A stretch of DNA of 64,000 bases from Delphinus delphis. Lineage: Eukaryota; Chordata; Mammalia; Artiodactyla; Delphinidae. Position numbers and translations under genes: made by a program. The stretch covers positions 36,330,417 to 36,394,416 of the forward strand of contig NC_082691.1 of the NCBI RefSeq assembly GCF_949987515.2, given 5' to 3'. Of the stretch, positions 33,720 to 46,075 are shown piece after piece (position 1 is the stretch's first letter; every line of letters begins with the position of its first letter). A model generated the notes under the pieces. The model was given only the letters and a program-made list of their open reading frames with translations, did not search any database and was not told the DNA's origin.

Positions 33720-36700
33720 ATGGGAATAGGAACATATATATCGATAATTACCTTAAATGTAAATGGATTAAATGCTCCCACCAAAAGACACAGACTGGCT
33801 GAATGGATACAGAAACAAGACCCATATATATGCTGTCTACAAGAGACCCACTTCAGACCTAGAGACACATACAGACTGAAAGTAAGGGAATGGAAAAAGA
33901 TATTCCATGCAAATGGAAACCAAAAGAAAGCTGGAGTGGCAATTCTCATATCAGACAAAATAGACTTTAACATAAAGAGTATGAGAAGAGACAAAGAAGG
34001 ACACTACATAATGATCAAGGGATCGATGCAAGAAGAAGATGTAACAATTGTAAATATTTATGCACCCAACACAGGAGCACCTCAATACATAAGGCAAACA
34101 CTAATAGCCACAAAAGAGGAAATCGAGAGTAACACATTCATAGTAGGGGACCTTAACACCCCACTTTCACCAATGGACAGATCATCCAAAATGAAAATAA
34201 ATAAGGAAACACAGGCTTTAAATGATATATTAAACAAGATGGATTTAATTGATATTTATAGGACATTCCATCCAAAAACAACAGAATACACATTTTTCTC
34301 AAGTGCTCATGGAACATTCTCCAGGATAGAACATATCTTGGGTCACAAATCAAGCCTTGGTAAGTTTAAGAAAATTGAAATTGTATCAAGTATCTTTTCC
34401 GACAGCAATGCTATGAGACTAGCTATCAATTACAGGAAGAGATCTGTAAAAAATACAAACACATGGAGATTAAACAATACACTACTTAATAACCAAGTGA
34501 TCACTGAAGAAATCAAAGAGGAAATCAAAAGATACCTAGAAACAAATGACAATGGAGACACGATATGCAAAACCTATGGGATGCAGCAAAAGCAGTTCTA
34601 AGAGGGAAGTTTATAGCAATACAATCCTACCTTAAGAAACAGGAAACATCTCAAATAAACAACCTAACCTTGCACCTAATTAGAGAAAGAAGAACAAAAA
34701 AAACTCCAAAGTTAGCAAAAGGAAAGAAATCATAAAGATCATATCAGAAATAAATGAAAAAGAAGTGAAGGAAATGATAGCAAAGATCAATCAAACTAAA
34801 AGCTGGTTCTTTGAGAAGATAAACAAAATTGATAAACCATTAGCCAGACTCATCAAGAAAAAAAGGGAGAAGACTCAAATCAATAGAATTAGAAATGAAA
34901 AAGGAGAAGTAATAACTAACACTGCAGAAATACAAAAGATCATGAGAGATTACTACAAGCAACTCTATGCCAATAAAATGGACAACCTGGAAAAAATGGA
35001 CAAATTCTTAGAAATGCACAACATGCCAAGACTGAATCAGGAAGACATAGAAAATATGAACAGACCAATCACAAGCACTGAAATTGAGACTGTGATTAAA
35101 AATCTTCCAATAAACAAAAGCCCAGGACCAGATGGCTTCACAGGCGAATTCTATCAAACATTTAGAGAAGAGCTAACACCTATCCTTCTCAAACTCTTCC
35201 AAAATATAGCAGAGGGAGGAACACTCCCAAACTCATTCTATGAGGCCACCATCACCCTGATACCAAAACCAGACAAGGATGTCACAAAGAAAGAAAACTA
35301 CAGGCCAATATCACTGATGAACATAGATGAAAAACCCTCAACAAAATACTAGCAAACAGAATCCAACAGCACATTAAAAGGATCATACACCATGATCAAG
35401 TGGGGTTTATTCCAGGAATGCAAGGATTCTTCAATATATGCAAATCAATCAATGTGATACACCATATTAACAAACTGAAGGAGAAAAACCATATGATCAT
35501 CTCAATAGATGCAGAAAAAGCTTTTGACAAAATTCAACACACATTTATGATAAAAACCCTCCAGATAGTAGGCATAGAGGGAACTTTCCTCAACATAATA
35601 AAGGCCATATATAACAAATCCACAGCCAACATCGTCCTCAATGGTGAAAAACTGAAACCATTTCCACTAAGATCAGGAACAAGACAACGTTACCCACTCT
35701 CACCACTCTTAGTTAACATAGTTTTGGAAGTTTTAGCCACAGCAATCAAGGAAGAAAAGGAAATAAAAGGAATCCAAATCGGAAAAGAACAAGTTAAGCT
35801 GTCACTGTTTGCAGATGACATGATAGTATACACAGAGAATCCTAAAGATGCTACCAGAAAAGTATGAAATGTAATCAATGAATTTGGTAAAGTAGCAGGA
35901 TACAAAATTAATGCACAGAAATCTCTGGCATTCCTATACGCTAATGACGAAAAATCTGAAAGTGAAACCAAGAAAACTCTCCCATTTACCATTGCAACAA
36001 AAAGAAAAAAATATCTAGGAATAAACCTACCTAAGGAGACAAAAGACCTGTATGCAGAAAACTATAAGACACTGATGAAAGAAATTAAAGATGATACAAA
36101 TACATGGAGAGATACACCGTGTTCTTGGATTGGAAGAATCAACATTGTGAAAATGACTCTACTACCCAAAGTAATCTACAGATTCAATGCAATCCCTATC
36201 AAACTACCACTGGCATTTTTCACAGAACTAGAACAAAAAATTTCACAATTTGTATGGAAACACAAAAGACCCCGAATAGCCAAAGCAATCCTGAGAACGA
36301 AAAATGGAGCTGGAGGAATCAGGCTCCCTGACTTCAGACTATACTACAAAGCTACAGTAATCAAGACAGTATGGTACTGGCACAAGAACAGAAATATAGA
36401 TCAATGAAACAGGATAGAAAGCCCAGAGATAAACCCACACCCATATGGTCACCTTATCTTTGATAAAGGAGGCAGGAATGTATAGTGGAGAAAGGACAGC
36501 CTCTTCAATATGTGGTGCTGGGCAAACTGGACATGTACTTGTAAAAGTATAAGATTAGATCACTCCCTAACACCATACACAAAAATAAGCTCAAAATGGA
36601 TTAAAGACCTAAATGTAAGGGCAGAAACTATCAAACTCTTAGGGGAAAACATAGGCAGAACACTCTATGGCATAAATCACAGCAAGGTCCTTTTTGACCC

Positions 36701-37527
36701 ACCTCCTAGAGAAATGGAAATAAAAACAAAAATAAACAAATGGGACCTAATGAAACTTCAAAGCTTTTGTACAGCAAAGAAAACCATAAACAAGACCAAA
36801 AGACAACCCTCAGAATGGGAGAAAATATTTGCAAATGAAGCAACTGACAAAGGATTAATCTCCAAAATTTACAAGCAGCTCATGCAGCTCAATAACAGCA
36901 AAACAACCCAATCCAAAAATGGGCAGAAGACCTACACAGACATTTCTCCAAAGAAGATATACAGACTGCCAACAAATACATGAAAGAATGCTCAACATCA
37001 TTAATCATTAGAGAAATGCAAATCAAAACTACAATGAGATATCATCTCACACCAGTCAGAATGGCCATCATCAAAAAATCTAGAAACAAAAAATGCTGTA
37101 GAGGGTGTGGAGGAAAGGGAACACTCTTGCACTGCTGGTGGGAATGTGAATTGGTACAGCCACTATGGAGAAGAGTACGGAGGTTCCTTAAAAAACTACA
37201 AACAGAACTACCATATGACCCAGCAATCCCATTACTGAGCATATTCCCTGAGAAAACCATAATTCAAAACACACATGTACCAAAATGTTCATTGCAGCTC
37301 TATTTACAATAGCCAGGAGATGGAAACAACCTAAGTGTCCATCATCAGATGAATGGATAAAGAAGATGTGGCACATATATACAATGGAATATTACTCAGC
37401 CATAAAAAGAAACGAAATTGAGCTATTTGTAATGAGGTGGATGGACCTAGAGCCTGTCATACAGAGTGAAGTAAGTCAGAAAGAGAAAGACAAATACCAT
37501 ATGCTAACACATATATATGGAATTTAA
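33720..37527 (+). pseudogene. L1 ORF2 (endonuclease-RT), multiply broken
   Basis: ORF2p nicks target DNA and primes reverse transcription there. The endonuclease frame (33720-34601, 293 aa) keeps NVNGLNAP and QETHF. It reads RIEHILG where RIDHILG is usual and SDSNAM where SDHNAM is usual, so an active-site His is replaced by Ser. Frame is lost near 34560 and again near 35335. The RT part (34765-35352 and 35400-35867) keeps [13 protein letters not shown] and FADD (35808-35819), then meets stops at about 35865 and 36405. The rest is in pieces (36075-36407, 36510-36983, 36980-37312, 37285-37527), including the C-terminal zinc-knuckle-like [15 protein letters not shown]. Confidence 0.92.
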
Positions 37528-38009
37528 GAAAAAAAGAATGTCATGAAGAACCTAGGGGTAAGACGGGAACAAAAACACAGACCTACTAGAGAATGGACTT
37601 GAGGATATGGGGTGGGGGAAGGGTAAGCTGTGACAAAGTGAGAGAGTGGCATGGACATATATACACTACCAAACGTAAAATAGGTAACTAGTGGGAAGCA
37701 GCCGCATAGCACAGGGTGATCAGCTCCATGCTTTGTGACCACCTAGAGGGGTGGGATAGGGAGGGTGGGAGGGAGGGAGACGCAAAAGGGAAGAGAAATG
37801 GGAATATATGTATAACTGATTCACTTTGTTATAAAGCAGAAACTAACACACCACTGTAAAGCAATTATACTCCAATAAAGATGTAAAAAAACAACAAAAA
37901 AACCCAACATTTACATTGTGTTGGATACTTCTAAACCAATTTTCAACCATTACATAGCTACAGGTGCCATAGAAAGTCCTCATTCTTCAGATTTAAAATT
38001 ACTGGGGGA

Positions 38010-40502
38010 GCAAGCAAACATAAAACAAATCAATAAACCCCAAAAGAAAACTAGAAGCTGGTTCTTTGAGAAGAAAAACAAAACTGATAAACCTTTAGAC
38101 AGACTCATCAAGAAAAGGGAGAGAACTCAAATCAATAAAATTAGAAATGAAAACAGAGAAGTTACAACTGACATCACAGAAATACAAAGCATCATAAGAC
38201 ACTAGTACAAACAACTATACACCAATAAAATGGACAACCTAGAAGAAATGCACAAATTCTTAGAAAGGTACAACCTTCCAAGACTGAACCAGGAGGAAAT
38301 GGACAATATGAAAAGACCAATCACGAGTACTGAAATTGAAACTATGATTTTAAAACTACCAACAAACAGAAGTCCAGGACCAGATGACTTCACAGTAGAA
38401 TTCTAACAAACATTTAGAGAAGAGTTAACATCTATCCTCCTGACACTCTTCCCAAAAAATTGCAGAGGATAGAACACTGCCAACCTCATTCTACAAGGCC
38501 ACCATCACCCAGATACCAAAACCATACAAAGATATCACAAAAAAAACTACAGGCCAATTATCTCTGATGAACACAGATGTTAAAAATCCTCAACAAATTA
38601 CTAGCAAACAGAATCCAACACATTAAAAAGATAATAAATCACGATAAAGTGGGATTTATCGCAGGGATGCAAGGATTCTTCCACATATGCAAATCAATCA
38701 ATGTGATACACCACATTAACAAACTGAAGAATAAAAACAATATGGTCATCTCAACAGATGCAAAAAAAGCTTTTGACAAAATTCAACACTCATTTATGAT
38801 AAAAATTCTCCAGAAAGTGGGATTAGAGGGAACCTACCTCAACATAATAAAGGCCATATATGAAAAACACACAGCAAATAACATTCTCAATAGTGAAAAA
38901 CTGAAAGCATTTCCTCTAAGACCAAGAATAAGACAAGGATGTCCACCCTCACCACTATTATTCAACATAGATTTGGAAGTCCTAGCTATGGCACAGAGAA
39001 GAAGAAATAAAAGGAATCCAAATTGGAAAAGAAGTAAAACTGTCACTGTTTGCAGATGACATGATACTATACATAGAAAATCCTAAAGATGTTACCAGAA
39101 AGCTACTAGAGCTCATCACTGAATTTGGTAAAGTTACAGGATACAAAATTAATACACAAAAATCTCTTGCATTCCTACACACTGACAATGAAAGATCAGA
39201 AAGAGAAAACAAGGAAACAATCCCAGTTACCATTCCATCAAAGAGAATAAAATACCTAGGAATAAACCTATCTAAGGAGAAAGAAGACCTGTACTCAGTA
39301 AACTATAAGACACTGATGAAAGAAATAAAAGATGACACAGATGGAAAGATATACCATATTCTTGGATTGGAAGAATCAATATTGTCAAAATGACTAAACT
39401 ACTCAAAGCAATCTACAGATTCAATGTAATCTGTATCAAATTACCAATGGCATTTTCCACAGAATTGGAACAAAAAATTTTACATTTGTATGGAAACACA
39501 AAAGACCCTGATAGCTAAAGCAATCTTGAGAAAGAAAAATGGAGCTGGAGGCATCAGGCTCCCTGACTCCAGGCTATACTACAAAGCTATGGTCATCAGA
39601 ACAGTTTGGTACTGGCACAAAACAGAAATATAGATCAGTGGAACAGGATAGAAAGCCCAGAGATAAACCCACACACCTATGGTCACCTAATCTATACAAA
39701 GGAGGCAAGAATATACAATGGAGAAAAGACAATCTCTTCAGTAAGTGGTGCTGGGAAAACTGGACAGTGACATGTAAAAGAATGAAATGAGAACACTCCC
39801 TAACACCATATACAAAAATAAACTCAAAATGGGCTTCCCTGGTGGCGCAGTGGTTGAGAGTCCGCCTGCCGATGCAGGGGACACGAGTTCGTGCCCCAGT
39901 CCGGGAAGATCCCACATGCTGCGGAGGGGCTGGGACCGTGAGCCATGGCCGCTGAGCCTGTGCGTCCGGAGCCTGTGCTCTGCAACAGGAGAGGCCACCA
40001 TAGCTAGAGGCCCGCGTACCGCAAAAAAATAATAATAATAAAATAAAATAAATAAAAAAAAAAAACTCAAAATGGATTAATAACCTAAATGTAAGGCCAG
40101 ACACTATAATACTCTTAGAGGAAAACATAGGCAGAACAGTGTTTCACGTAAATTTCAGCAAAATCTTTTTTGATCCACCCCCAGAAGTAATGAAAATAAA
40201 AATAAACAAATTTTATTGTGGCCTTAGAGTAAGGTGGGAAGAAGTGAGAGAGTGGCACGGACATATATACACTACTAAATGTAAAACAGATAGCTAGTGG
40301 GAAGCAGCTGCAGAGCACAGGGAGATTAGCTCAGTGCTTTGTGATAACCTAGAGGGGTGCAATGGGGAGGGTGGGAGGGAGGCTCAAGAGGGAGGAGATA
40401 TGGGGATATATGTATACATATAGCTAATTCACTTTGTTGTACAGCAGAAACTAACACAACATTGTAAAGCAATTATAATCCAATAAAGATGTAAAAAAAA
40501 AA
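38010..40502 (+). mobile_element. 5'-truncated L1 with SINE insert and internal deletion
   Basis: Begins inside ORF2 (RSWFFEKKNKTDKPL at about 38052), with RT at 38577-39393 keeping FADD (39049-39060). Stops are present, for example TAG at about 38203 and TAA at about 38404. A CHR-2 SINE splits it (39831-40063). Near 40205-40225 ORF2 jumps to the 3' UTR with a short unrelated filler; about 0.9 kb is missing. It ends 'tccaataaagatg' plus an A-tail. The left boundary is accurate to about 25 bp; I found no TSD. Confidence 0.9.
39831..40063 (+). mobile_element. CHR-2-type SINE in L1
   Basis: Full CHR-2 with an unusual (AAT)n/(AAAT)n tail (40022-40063). TSD aactcaaaat at 39821-39830 and 40064-40073. 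Confidence 0.95.
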
Positions 40503-40794
40503 TAAGGATATGGTTACTGATTAGTGCCAGGCACAGAGATGCTCAATGGATGCTTGAAGTTTTGACCACATCCAAAATTTAGGCTTATCCCTAAACAGGT
40601 CCTATTTCGGAATCTATGGGATTTATCATTCATTTATTTGCTTGTATTTAAACATAAAAAAAATTTCTCTAAATACTACTTTAACCTATATTTTATGTAC
40701 ATTTAACTTATAACTAAGTAGTAATAGTGGTAAGTTTTGTAGGTATAATCTATTCATAAATGAGTAATTGTATTTAATTCTGAAGGTATGAACA
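40503..40794. other. Short unique spacer
   Basis: AT-rich sequence between an L1 tail and the MaLR LTR; nothing recognised. Confidence 0.5.
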
Positions 40795-40799
40795 AGGTT

Positions 40800-41180
40800 T
40801 TCTTAGCTTGAGCTGCCACAACAAAATACATACACTGGGTGGCTTAAACACCAGAAATTTATTTCTTACAGTTCTGGAGGCTAGAAAACCAAGATAAAGG
40901 TGCCAGCAAATCTAATGTCTGTTTTATTTCTCTTCCCAGCTTGCAGATGGTTGCCTTCTCACTATGTCCTGACATGGCCTTTCCTCAGTGAGTGCACATG
41001 GAGAGAGACTGATTTCTCTCTCCTTCTTCTTAGGATGCCACCAACCCTACTGAATTAGAACCCCACACTTACGACCTCATTTAACCTTAATAGCCTCCTA
41101 AAAGCCCTATCAAATTCAATCACTTAAGGGTTAGGGCTTCAACATATTCATTTTGGGGGGACACAATTCAGCCTATAACA
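40800..41180 (-). mobile_element. MLT1/MST-type MaLR solo LTR, sense to HDAC9
   Basis: Plus strand shows the reversed LTR: 'gagctgccacaacaaaatac' near the left edge and 'gacacaattcagcctataac' at the right edge, where the element begins. Exact 5-bp TSD aggtt at 40795-40799 and 41181-41185. Confidence 0.88.
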
Positions 41181-42107
41181 AGGTTACACCCCCAAAGCTT
41201 GTTTATAAGTCAATTTATAAGCATATTTCCCTAAGACATTGTGTTCCAAGTCATGTTTCAGGGACATCAGCTGCCAAAATTAGCTACCAAAACCTATCCA
41301 CATGTATTTGGCATATTCTAGTTTAATAAGAGTTCTAAGGGTAAAAAAGGATGCATGACTCATGAACTCTCCCTACATAATCCCTGCCATTAGAAGAGAT
41401 GTCCAAATACACTTCCTGTCATTCTCAATGGCAAAAAGTTATTTCTTCTCCCCCTATGTCCCTCTTATTGGTTGGAGAGATTGCCAAAAACCTTTCCCTG
41501 TATTTGTGATAGTGTCAAGAAGATCTCCTTCATACGAGAGCTGATTTCAACTGTACAAGACTTCATGACAGTAGGAAAAAACTCTATGTAAGAAAGGATG
41601 GTTGAATCCATCAAATGACGGTGGTTCCTGGCATGGAATGGGATATTGAGTGGCTGGACAGGAAAGGAAAAGAACAAGAAAAACTCACCTCAGGTGGATA
41701 TACATAAACAGGATTAAGGAGCTGAGCTGGTAGTACAATAATTGTGGAAGTAGAGACCAGAAGACAGGTGCTCTAGAATTTGGAAGTTGAAGGTAGAGCT
41801 ATTAGAAAAGTGGCATAGAGTTGGCTCCGGACACGTAAAATAATGTAAATTATAATAGATTAGGCCAGGAAAGGGGAAAGAAATGGCAGTGGAGCAGAAA
41901 GCAATCCTTCTGACCACACTAGTTGGTTACTAAGATCTAGCTAAAGTTCTTAAGTGATGCAAGGTAAATTTTTAAAACCAGAACTATTATAATCTGAAAA
42001 AAATCAAAGTGTTTTATCTTTGTTTTTTCCATGCACCACATTTACTTCCCCTTGGTCTGCCCACCAATTCATTCTTCTGCCTGACATGTATGTGTGTGTG
42101 CATGTAC

Positions 42108-42131
42108 AAATTCACATACACACACACACAC
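42108..42131. repeat. (CA)n microsatellite
   Basis: Short CA run following a GT run at 42089-42100; the two could pair as a weak hairpin. Confidence 0.8.
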
Positions 42132-42147
42132 ATACATGTGCATTATT

Positions 42148-42204
42148 TTTTTTAATTTAACTTTTTTTTATACAGCACATTCTTAGTAGCTCTTTTATAC
42201 TTAT
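42148..42204 (-). mobile_element. 57-bp micro-retroposon with 15-bp TSD
   Basis: Insert bounded by exact copies of tacatgtgcattatt (42133-42147 and 42205-42219). Its left edge is T-rich, that is a poly(A)-like tail on the minus strand. The body resembles the L1 3' UTR stretch around 'aactaataagaacctgctgt' in reverse, so it is probably a tiny 5'-truncated L1-type insertion. Confidence 0.8.
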
Positions 42205-42415
42205 TACATGTGCATTATTATGGGCCAGTGGTACATGAGATCAAAAGGAGATTCAGATTGATATAAAAGAAATATAAAGAAACTGACATTCAAAACAAAG
42301 ATTTTTCATAAATACACATAAAAATCCAGATTTTGTGGTAAAAGAAGATTTTTTTTCCAAACTCCTTTACATATTAAAAACTAAGCTTGGTGCTCTCAGA
42401 TTATAATACTATGTT

Positions 42416-42471
42416 AGTGATAGCATCAAGACAATGCTATCACTGCTTCTCTGAATGATAGTTCAGAGAAG
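42416..42471. repeat. Two adjacent perfect hairpins
   Basis: First: arms agtgatagcat (42416-42426) and its exact complement (42434-42444), 7-base loop. Second: arms cttctctgaa (42446-42455) and its exact complement (42462-42471), 6-base loop. One base separates them. No family recognised. Confidence 0.88.
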
Positions 42472-44167
42472 AGACTCTTTCTACCTATGACACCCAGGCA
42501 GAGGGCTTGCTGACCTAGGCTACAGATAGGATATGATGACAGGAAGAAAAAGCTGGAAGCCATCCTTTATGGTGATGAGATATTGGAGAAAGGCAAACTG
42601 AAGAGTTGTGACAGAAGCAGGGGAGGTAAAGAATGATAAGTGAGCACATCTCAGAGAGAGGAGAATGTGTTAGGTAAATTGACAAGATAATAAGCAAATC
42701 TTTGGTGTCATTTACACTTAGGACTTTTGCAGTCCATGTCTACACCAAAGTGTGGGCACCACATTAAAAAGGCTAGGGAGTAGTGTGAAAAGTAAATGGA
42801 AGTTCAGACTGAAGCATTCCTAAGATGCTCTTGGGTCCTGTGTGGTAGCAATGGAAGCCTCAAGTTCCCACAGTCTTCCAAGTGTATGCTATGGGAGAGC
42901 CCCTGAAATGGAGTAACTATGGTTGGAGTCAAATGAAGTCCACAGCAGACGCTCAGGAAGATCCCAGCACAGGGAGAGCCAAGGTGAGGCTGTTGGAGCC
43001 TGCAAACCCCACCAAGCTCCATTTCGCAGTGAAATTGGAAACCAGGAGAAATTCAGCTGCTGACCTCAGTTTTAAATGCTGAGAAATCAGCACCAATCAG
43101 GTAGATTAATGAGGTTGCCACGGAAACCTGAATATTCAGAGGACAGTGAGTATCCAAGGACCCCATCAGGTCTCTCTCTTTCCCTCAGACACCCAAACGC
43201 CATCTCGAGAGAGGAAGCTGACAGACAGAGCAATTACCTAAAGAGACTGTGTCTAATAATAAGTTGATCATGAAAAGACAGAATTTTAAAACTAAAAGGA
43301 GGCTATTCAAACTTAAAGAGACTGATATATTATTAATTGTGGAGAAGATCAGCATAATTAGGAGAAAAAAGAAAGAGCCTATTTATCACATATATGAGTA
43401 AGCATGGATCATTCTGTGTCCCATTTTCAAGGTCAGGAATGTACTCTGTTGGATGACAGGGAAAAGAGTCTAGCCAGGATCCTGGACAGAATTCTCCAAG
43501 GATATGCTGCATACATGGTTGGTGGTATATAATAGTATTTTAGAATTAACGTAGCAATATGCAACTTATTGCCCCCCTCAGAATTCACCTGGAATGTGCA
43601 CCAAGCTTTTCCTTATGTACTATATTCTAAAAAACAATATGCTTTCAACTTTCAAATATTTCTGACAATGTAACTAGTGTACAAAACATGAAGGCAGCTT
43701 TAGCAGTCTGCTGAGTAACTGTCCACAGAGGTCTTATTTTACTGCCAGAGTTAAAATCTTTCAATCTGGAAACAGTTCCCCAACAGTTCAAATCACTTTA
43801 TAAATATGTAGGAGGGTCTGGACCTAACATGTGTCCAAAACTGAGGTTCAGAAACATTAGTTTCTGAAGGTGTCCCACAAAAAGTCTTTCTGTGTGAGAA
43901 ACTGAGCAAATGTGGTGAGATAAGGTGGTAATATGCTTTAAGGTAGAGAATCATACAAGCTTGGCCCATAAGGAAGATTAGTTAAAAGAGGAAGAGACAC
44001 AATTCTGCAGACAGTACAGAATCCGGCACTGAGATCCTCCTGCCTCTTACTCCCAGCCACTCACGTCTATTTAGCAGGATAGAAAAGGGTAAAGTGATAG
44101 AGAAAGCTGTAAGGAAAAACTGAAATAGGCAATACATTTTAAATTCTGTTAAAAGAAAATGAGATTG

Positions 44168-44372
44168 GGGCTTCCCTGGTGGCGCAGTGGTTGGGAGTCT
44201 GCCTGCCGATGCATGGGACGCGGGTTCGTGCCGCGGTCCGGGAAGATCCCACATGCCGCGGAGCGGCTGGGCCCATGAGCCATGGCCGCTGAGCCTGCGC
44301 GTCCGGAGCCTGTGCTCCACAACGGGAGAGGCCACAGCAGTGAGAGGCCCGCGTACCGAAAAAAAAAAAAAA
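44168..44372 (+). mobile_element. CHR-2-type SINE with TSD
   Basis: Little-diverged CHR-2 with a long poly(A). TSD aaatgagattg at 44157-44167 and 44373-44383. Confidence 0.96.
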
Positions 44373-45039
44373 AAATGAGATTGAAGTAAAACACTTTCGT
44401 ATCAACTTGGAAAATTATAATGTTAAAAGAGGGTAATATACACATTCTCCACTTCATTATGGACCTCAGAAAATCCAGAGCAACTAGCAATGTGAAAACC
44501 TCGGAATAATCAGCAGAGGCCAACAGGCCTCACTGATTAAAAAAAAAAAAGAAAGAAAAGAAAAGAACAGGATATGGGGGGGAAATCAGCAATTCAGAAG
44601 TAGACAATGAATATTCATATTAGCCATTTCTGAAGCTCCTAAAATAATTAGGAAGGTGCTCTCTCTAAGGAGACACGTAGGAAGTGTAGTAGGAGGGAGA
44701 GTAAGGGCCAATAATGCACTAGTTACACACCTCTTTATAAAGATGTAGCCACTAGATAACACTCTACACATCTGAAAGAAGAACATCATGTTGTAACCTC
44801 TCTCAGTAGTAGTGAAGAAGGATGAGGGGTGATAAGAAGGACTGCTGACTCAAACATGACTTACAGAATAGGAATGGTAGAAATGTGATCTCATTCACTT
44901 GAAGTCAAAGCAGAACGCAATTCAGGAAATATACAGAGAAAGCAATAGAAAACTAATGTGGACATTTCTCGTTTTCAGTTTTATTATTCTTATTTATTCC
45001 CTTACTCTATAAAGTTCTGGTCTTTATTATTTATAAATA

Positions 45040-45240
45040 ATAATGACCACAATAATAAGAGTTGTCATCTCATAGAGTACTTATTACGATCTAGCCACTG
45101 TGCAAAGCTCTTTGCCTGTTAACTCATACAATCCTCACAACAACTACTGACATAGATGCTATTATTAAGCAGTTTTGTATATGAAATTCAGAGAGGTTAT
45201 TCAGCTAGTAATTAGTGGAGCAGAAATGAGAAGCCAGAAA
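45040..45240 (-). repeat. MIR SINE
   Basis: Reverse MIR: 'tgttaactcatacaatcctc' then 'cagagaggttattcagctag'. Confidence 0.85.
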
Positions 45241-45508
45241 AAAAGAGGATAAGCTCTTAACTCATATTGATTTTTATGCTAGTCAAATCAAAATCTAAAA
45301 ACTAAATAAATAAGTTAAAAAAAACAAATATATTTGTAGAATTAAAAGATTTTCCTAATGAAATGAATCAGCTAAGACCTACATGAATGTTTTATCTTTA
45401 AAGGTATTGAACTTCTGTCATGTAAAGTTGCTAAAATATTCAAGAAATTTAAATACCCCAAGTTGTATCTGGAATAGCTGGGCTTTTCCTGAATGTTGTG
45501 ATTTGCTT

Positions 45509-45735
45509 GCCATTTTTCTGAAGCAGTGTCCCAATGGGGATGGTTTTGCCCCCCATGGGCCATTTGGTGGTTTCTGGAGACATTTTTGGTTGTCAAAAAT
45601 GAGGGGGCAGGTGTGCTTCTGGTGTCTATTGGGTAGAAATCAGGAATTCTGCTAAACATCTTATAGTGCAACAGGACAGTACAACAAAGAATTATCTGGC
45701 CAAAATGTCAATAATGCCAAAGTTGGGAAATCCTG
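45509..45735 (+). repeat. MER20-like hAT-Charlie MITE
   Basis: Matches MER20 landmarks: 'ctggagacatttttggttgt', 'tctgctaaacatcttatag' and 'caaagaattatctggcc'. MER20 copies are known regulatory elements in placental-mammal decidual cells. Orientation is by memory of the consensus. Confidence 0.75.
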
Positions 45736-45930
45736 CCCTAGAAACATTGAGAACCTTATAAACAACAGTGCTGTTTTCTTCATACTGGCTTCTAGAAATC
45801 TCAAAGCCAAATCTGTGGTCCTTCTCTAGTAAAAGCAGTAGATACCATAGTGCACACTTTATATGCTAACCTCATTCCTGGTTCATGGTATTTTCACCTC
45901 TGAATGATTACCACACCTACTTTAAAACAC

Positions 45931-45947
45931 ATACACACACACACAGA
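45931..45947. repeat. Short (CA)n microsatellite
   Basis: About eight CA units. Confidence 0.75.
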
Positions 45948-46002
45948 GTTCATGTTTGTTTTAAAAGCTGCTTCAAATCTTTTATGAAATATGGCAGGAA
46001 TA

Positions 46003-46075
46003 AAAGGAAAAGAAAGGAAGGGAGGAAGGAAGGAGGGAGGGAGGGAGGAAGGGAAGGAAGAAAGAAGGACAAGCA
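46003..46075. repeat. (GGAA)n purine satellite
   Basis: GGAA, GAAG and GGGA units, all-purine on the plus strand. Confidence 0.9.

Larger units (their letters stand above)
30261..37902 (+). mobile_element. Near-full-length L1, antisense to HDAC9, carrying a solo LTR
   Basis: Starts at the L1 transcription start block (YY1-like 'aagatggcgg' at 30274-30283). It contains a long 5' UTR, ORF1 (32769-33661), a 58-bp spacer, ORF2 (33720-37527) and a 3' UTR ending in an A-rich tail near 37902. TSD ccaacatt is at 30253-30260 and 37904-37911. Without the 423-bp LTR it is about 7.2 kb. The 3' UTR has a G-rich stretch (37755-37790) able to form G-quadruplexes, a known L1 3' UTR feature. Both ORFs are broken, so it cannot move on its own. 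Confidence 0.95.
41186..44156. other. Intron sequence without genes
   Basis: Mostly unique. ORFs such as 41465-41677, 42804-43022 and 42882-43267 have no known domain. Contains a CA microsatellite, the 42148 micro-retroposon and the double hairpin, listed separately. Confidence 0.5.
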
